From: Bog-159 sp035541265
GTDB taxonomy: Bacteria > Acidobacteriota > Terriglobia > Bryobacterales > Bryobacteraceae
Direction: 5' to 3'
Assembly: GCA_035541265.1 (NCBI GenBank)
Contig: DATKNQ010000089.1
Span: 1-6,565 of the forward strand
Length of the DNA: 6,565 bases
The position numbers and the translations under genes were made by a program. Below, in pieces: positions 6,367-6,565 of this stretch. Below the pieces are notes generated by a model, which searched no databases, was not told where the DNA came from, and saw nothing but the letters and a program-made list of their open reading frames with translations. Within the stretch, counting starts at the first letter, position 1, and each line of letters starts with the position of its first letter.

Positions 6367-6378
6367 GTCCAATAAAAT
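6358..6378 (+). promoter_or_regulatory. Probable promoter of the TIGR03435-family gene
   Basis: TAAAAT (6373-6378) is a five-of-six -10 box, preceded six bases upstream by GTTCGCCTA (6358-6366). No canonical -35 hexamer is seen. The predicted start near 6385 gives a leader of about 25 bases that contains the Shine-Dalgarno site. Confidence 0.45.
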
Positions 6379-6396
6379 AGAGAAGCCGTCTTTTTG

Positions 6397-6404
6397 AAAA
6401 GGAG
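6397..6404 (+). promoter_or_regulatory. Strong Shine-Dalgarno site
   Basis: AAAAGGAG at 6397-6404 is five bases before the ATG at 6410. It fixes the start of the edge-truncated secreted protein, and contrasts with the missing ribosome sites of the two minus-strand genes next to it. Confidence 0.75.
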
Positions 6405-6409
6405 TTGGC

Positions 6410-6565
6410 ATGTGTAAAAAAATACTCGCCGCGGCAGCGATCGCGTTCACAGCGTTTGGCCAGACGGCGGTACCGCAGCAATCGCCGACGTTCGAAGTGG
6501 CATCGGTCAAGCCGGCGCAACCGCCGACGCCCGACGGTCAGGGCCGCATCTTCATGCGCGGGCCG
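6410..6565 (+). CDS. TIGR03435-family secreted protein, 5' end only
   Basis: Fifty-two codons are open from the ATG at 6410 to the right edge, so this is the start of a gene that continues beyond the window. The N-terminus has two lysines, then a hydrophobic Ala-rich stretch (ILAAAAIAFTAFG), with a plausible signal peptidase site after AFG (about residue 17). The protein is therefore probably exported. The mature part soon shows FEVASVKP (28-35), the hallmark opening of TIGR03435, a Solibacter-associated family of unknown function with many paralogues in Candidatus Solibacter usitatus. The strong Shine-Dalgarno site, the signal peptide and the signature all support the start. It is divergent from the small gene at 6008-6298 and may share regulatory sequence with it. 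Function is unknown, and the rest of the protein is not visible. Confidence 0.85.
   Translation, partial: MCKKILAAAAIAFTAFGQTAVPQQSPTFEVASVKPAQPPTPDGQGRIFMRGP

Noticed and set aside
5456..6367. 303-codon open frame on the plus strand
   Set aside because: Antisense to the 5' nuclease, whose active-site motifs are all present. It also runs across the small gene and the divergent promoter region.
6317..6520. 67-codon open frame on the minus strand over the start of the TIGR03435 gene
   Set aside because: Arg-rich shadow. The plus strand has a strong Shine-Dalgarno site, a signal peptide and a family signature over the same bases.

Overview
The window most likely comes from an Acidobacteriota genome, probably of the Solibacter/Bryobacter type. 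Two independent signs support this. The first gene is a duplicated MacB/FtsX permease of the acidobacterial ADOP type. The last, cut off by the right edge, starts with a secretion signal and the FEVASVKP signature of the large Solibacter-associated family TIGR03435. Most coding DNA is GC-rich, with G/C-rich third codon positions.

Layout. Positions 1-193 hold no convincing gene. An 809-residue ABC permease (194-2623, +) is followed after a short gap by a Mg-dependent endonuclease/exonuclease/phosphatase (EEP) protein (start preferred at 2655, to 3395, +). A two-gene cassette of visibly lower GC comes next: a GbsR/MarR-type regulator (3456-4010, +) overlapping by ATGA an NmrA-like/atypical SDR NAD(P)-binding protein (4007-4969, +). 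A TTGACA/TAGAAT promoter precedes the regulator. A perfect 7+7 palindrome covers its -10 box and runs to the start codon, which suggests autoregulation of the pair. After a short convergent spacer, the minus strand carries a standalone FEN/Pol I-type 5'-3' exonuclease (5066-5956) downstream of a small protein of unknown function (6008-6298). A 111-base divergent region then leads to the TIGR03435 gene (6410 to the edge, +).

How the genes may work together. The regulator and the SDR look like a self-controlled redox or stress cassette, possibly acquired. The 96-residue protein and the flap-type nuclease are same-strand neighbours, but no shared function can be read from sequence. The permease is an orphan in the window (no ATPase gene), as is typical of ADOP proteins.

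The most interesting signals are regulatory. Three genes have a -10 box only 8-10 bases before the start codon and no Shine-Dalgarno sequence, pointing to leaderless mRNAs. Three neighbouring promoters carry the same TTCGCC box 6-8 bases upstream of the -10. Imperfect CTCTTAGGC-type repeats bracket the minus-strand nuclease pair. I saw no tRNA, rRNA, CRISPR array or transposase, and no clearly undescribed defence or mobile system.
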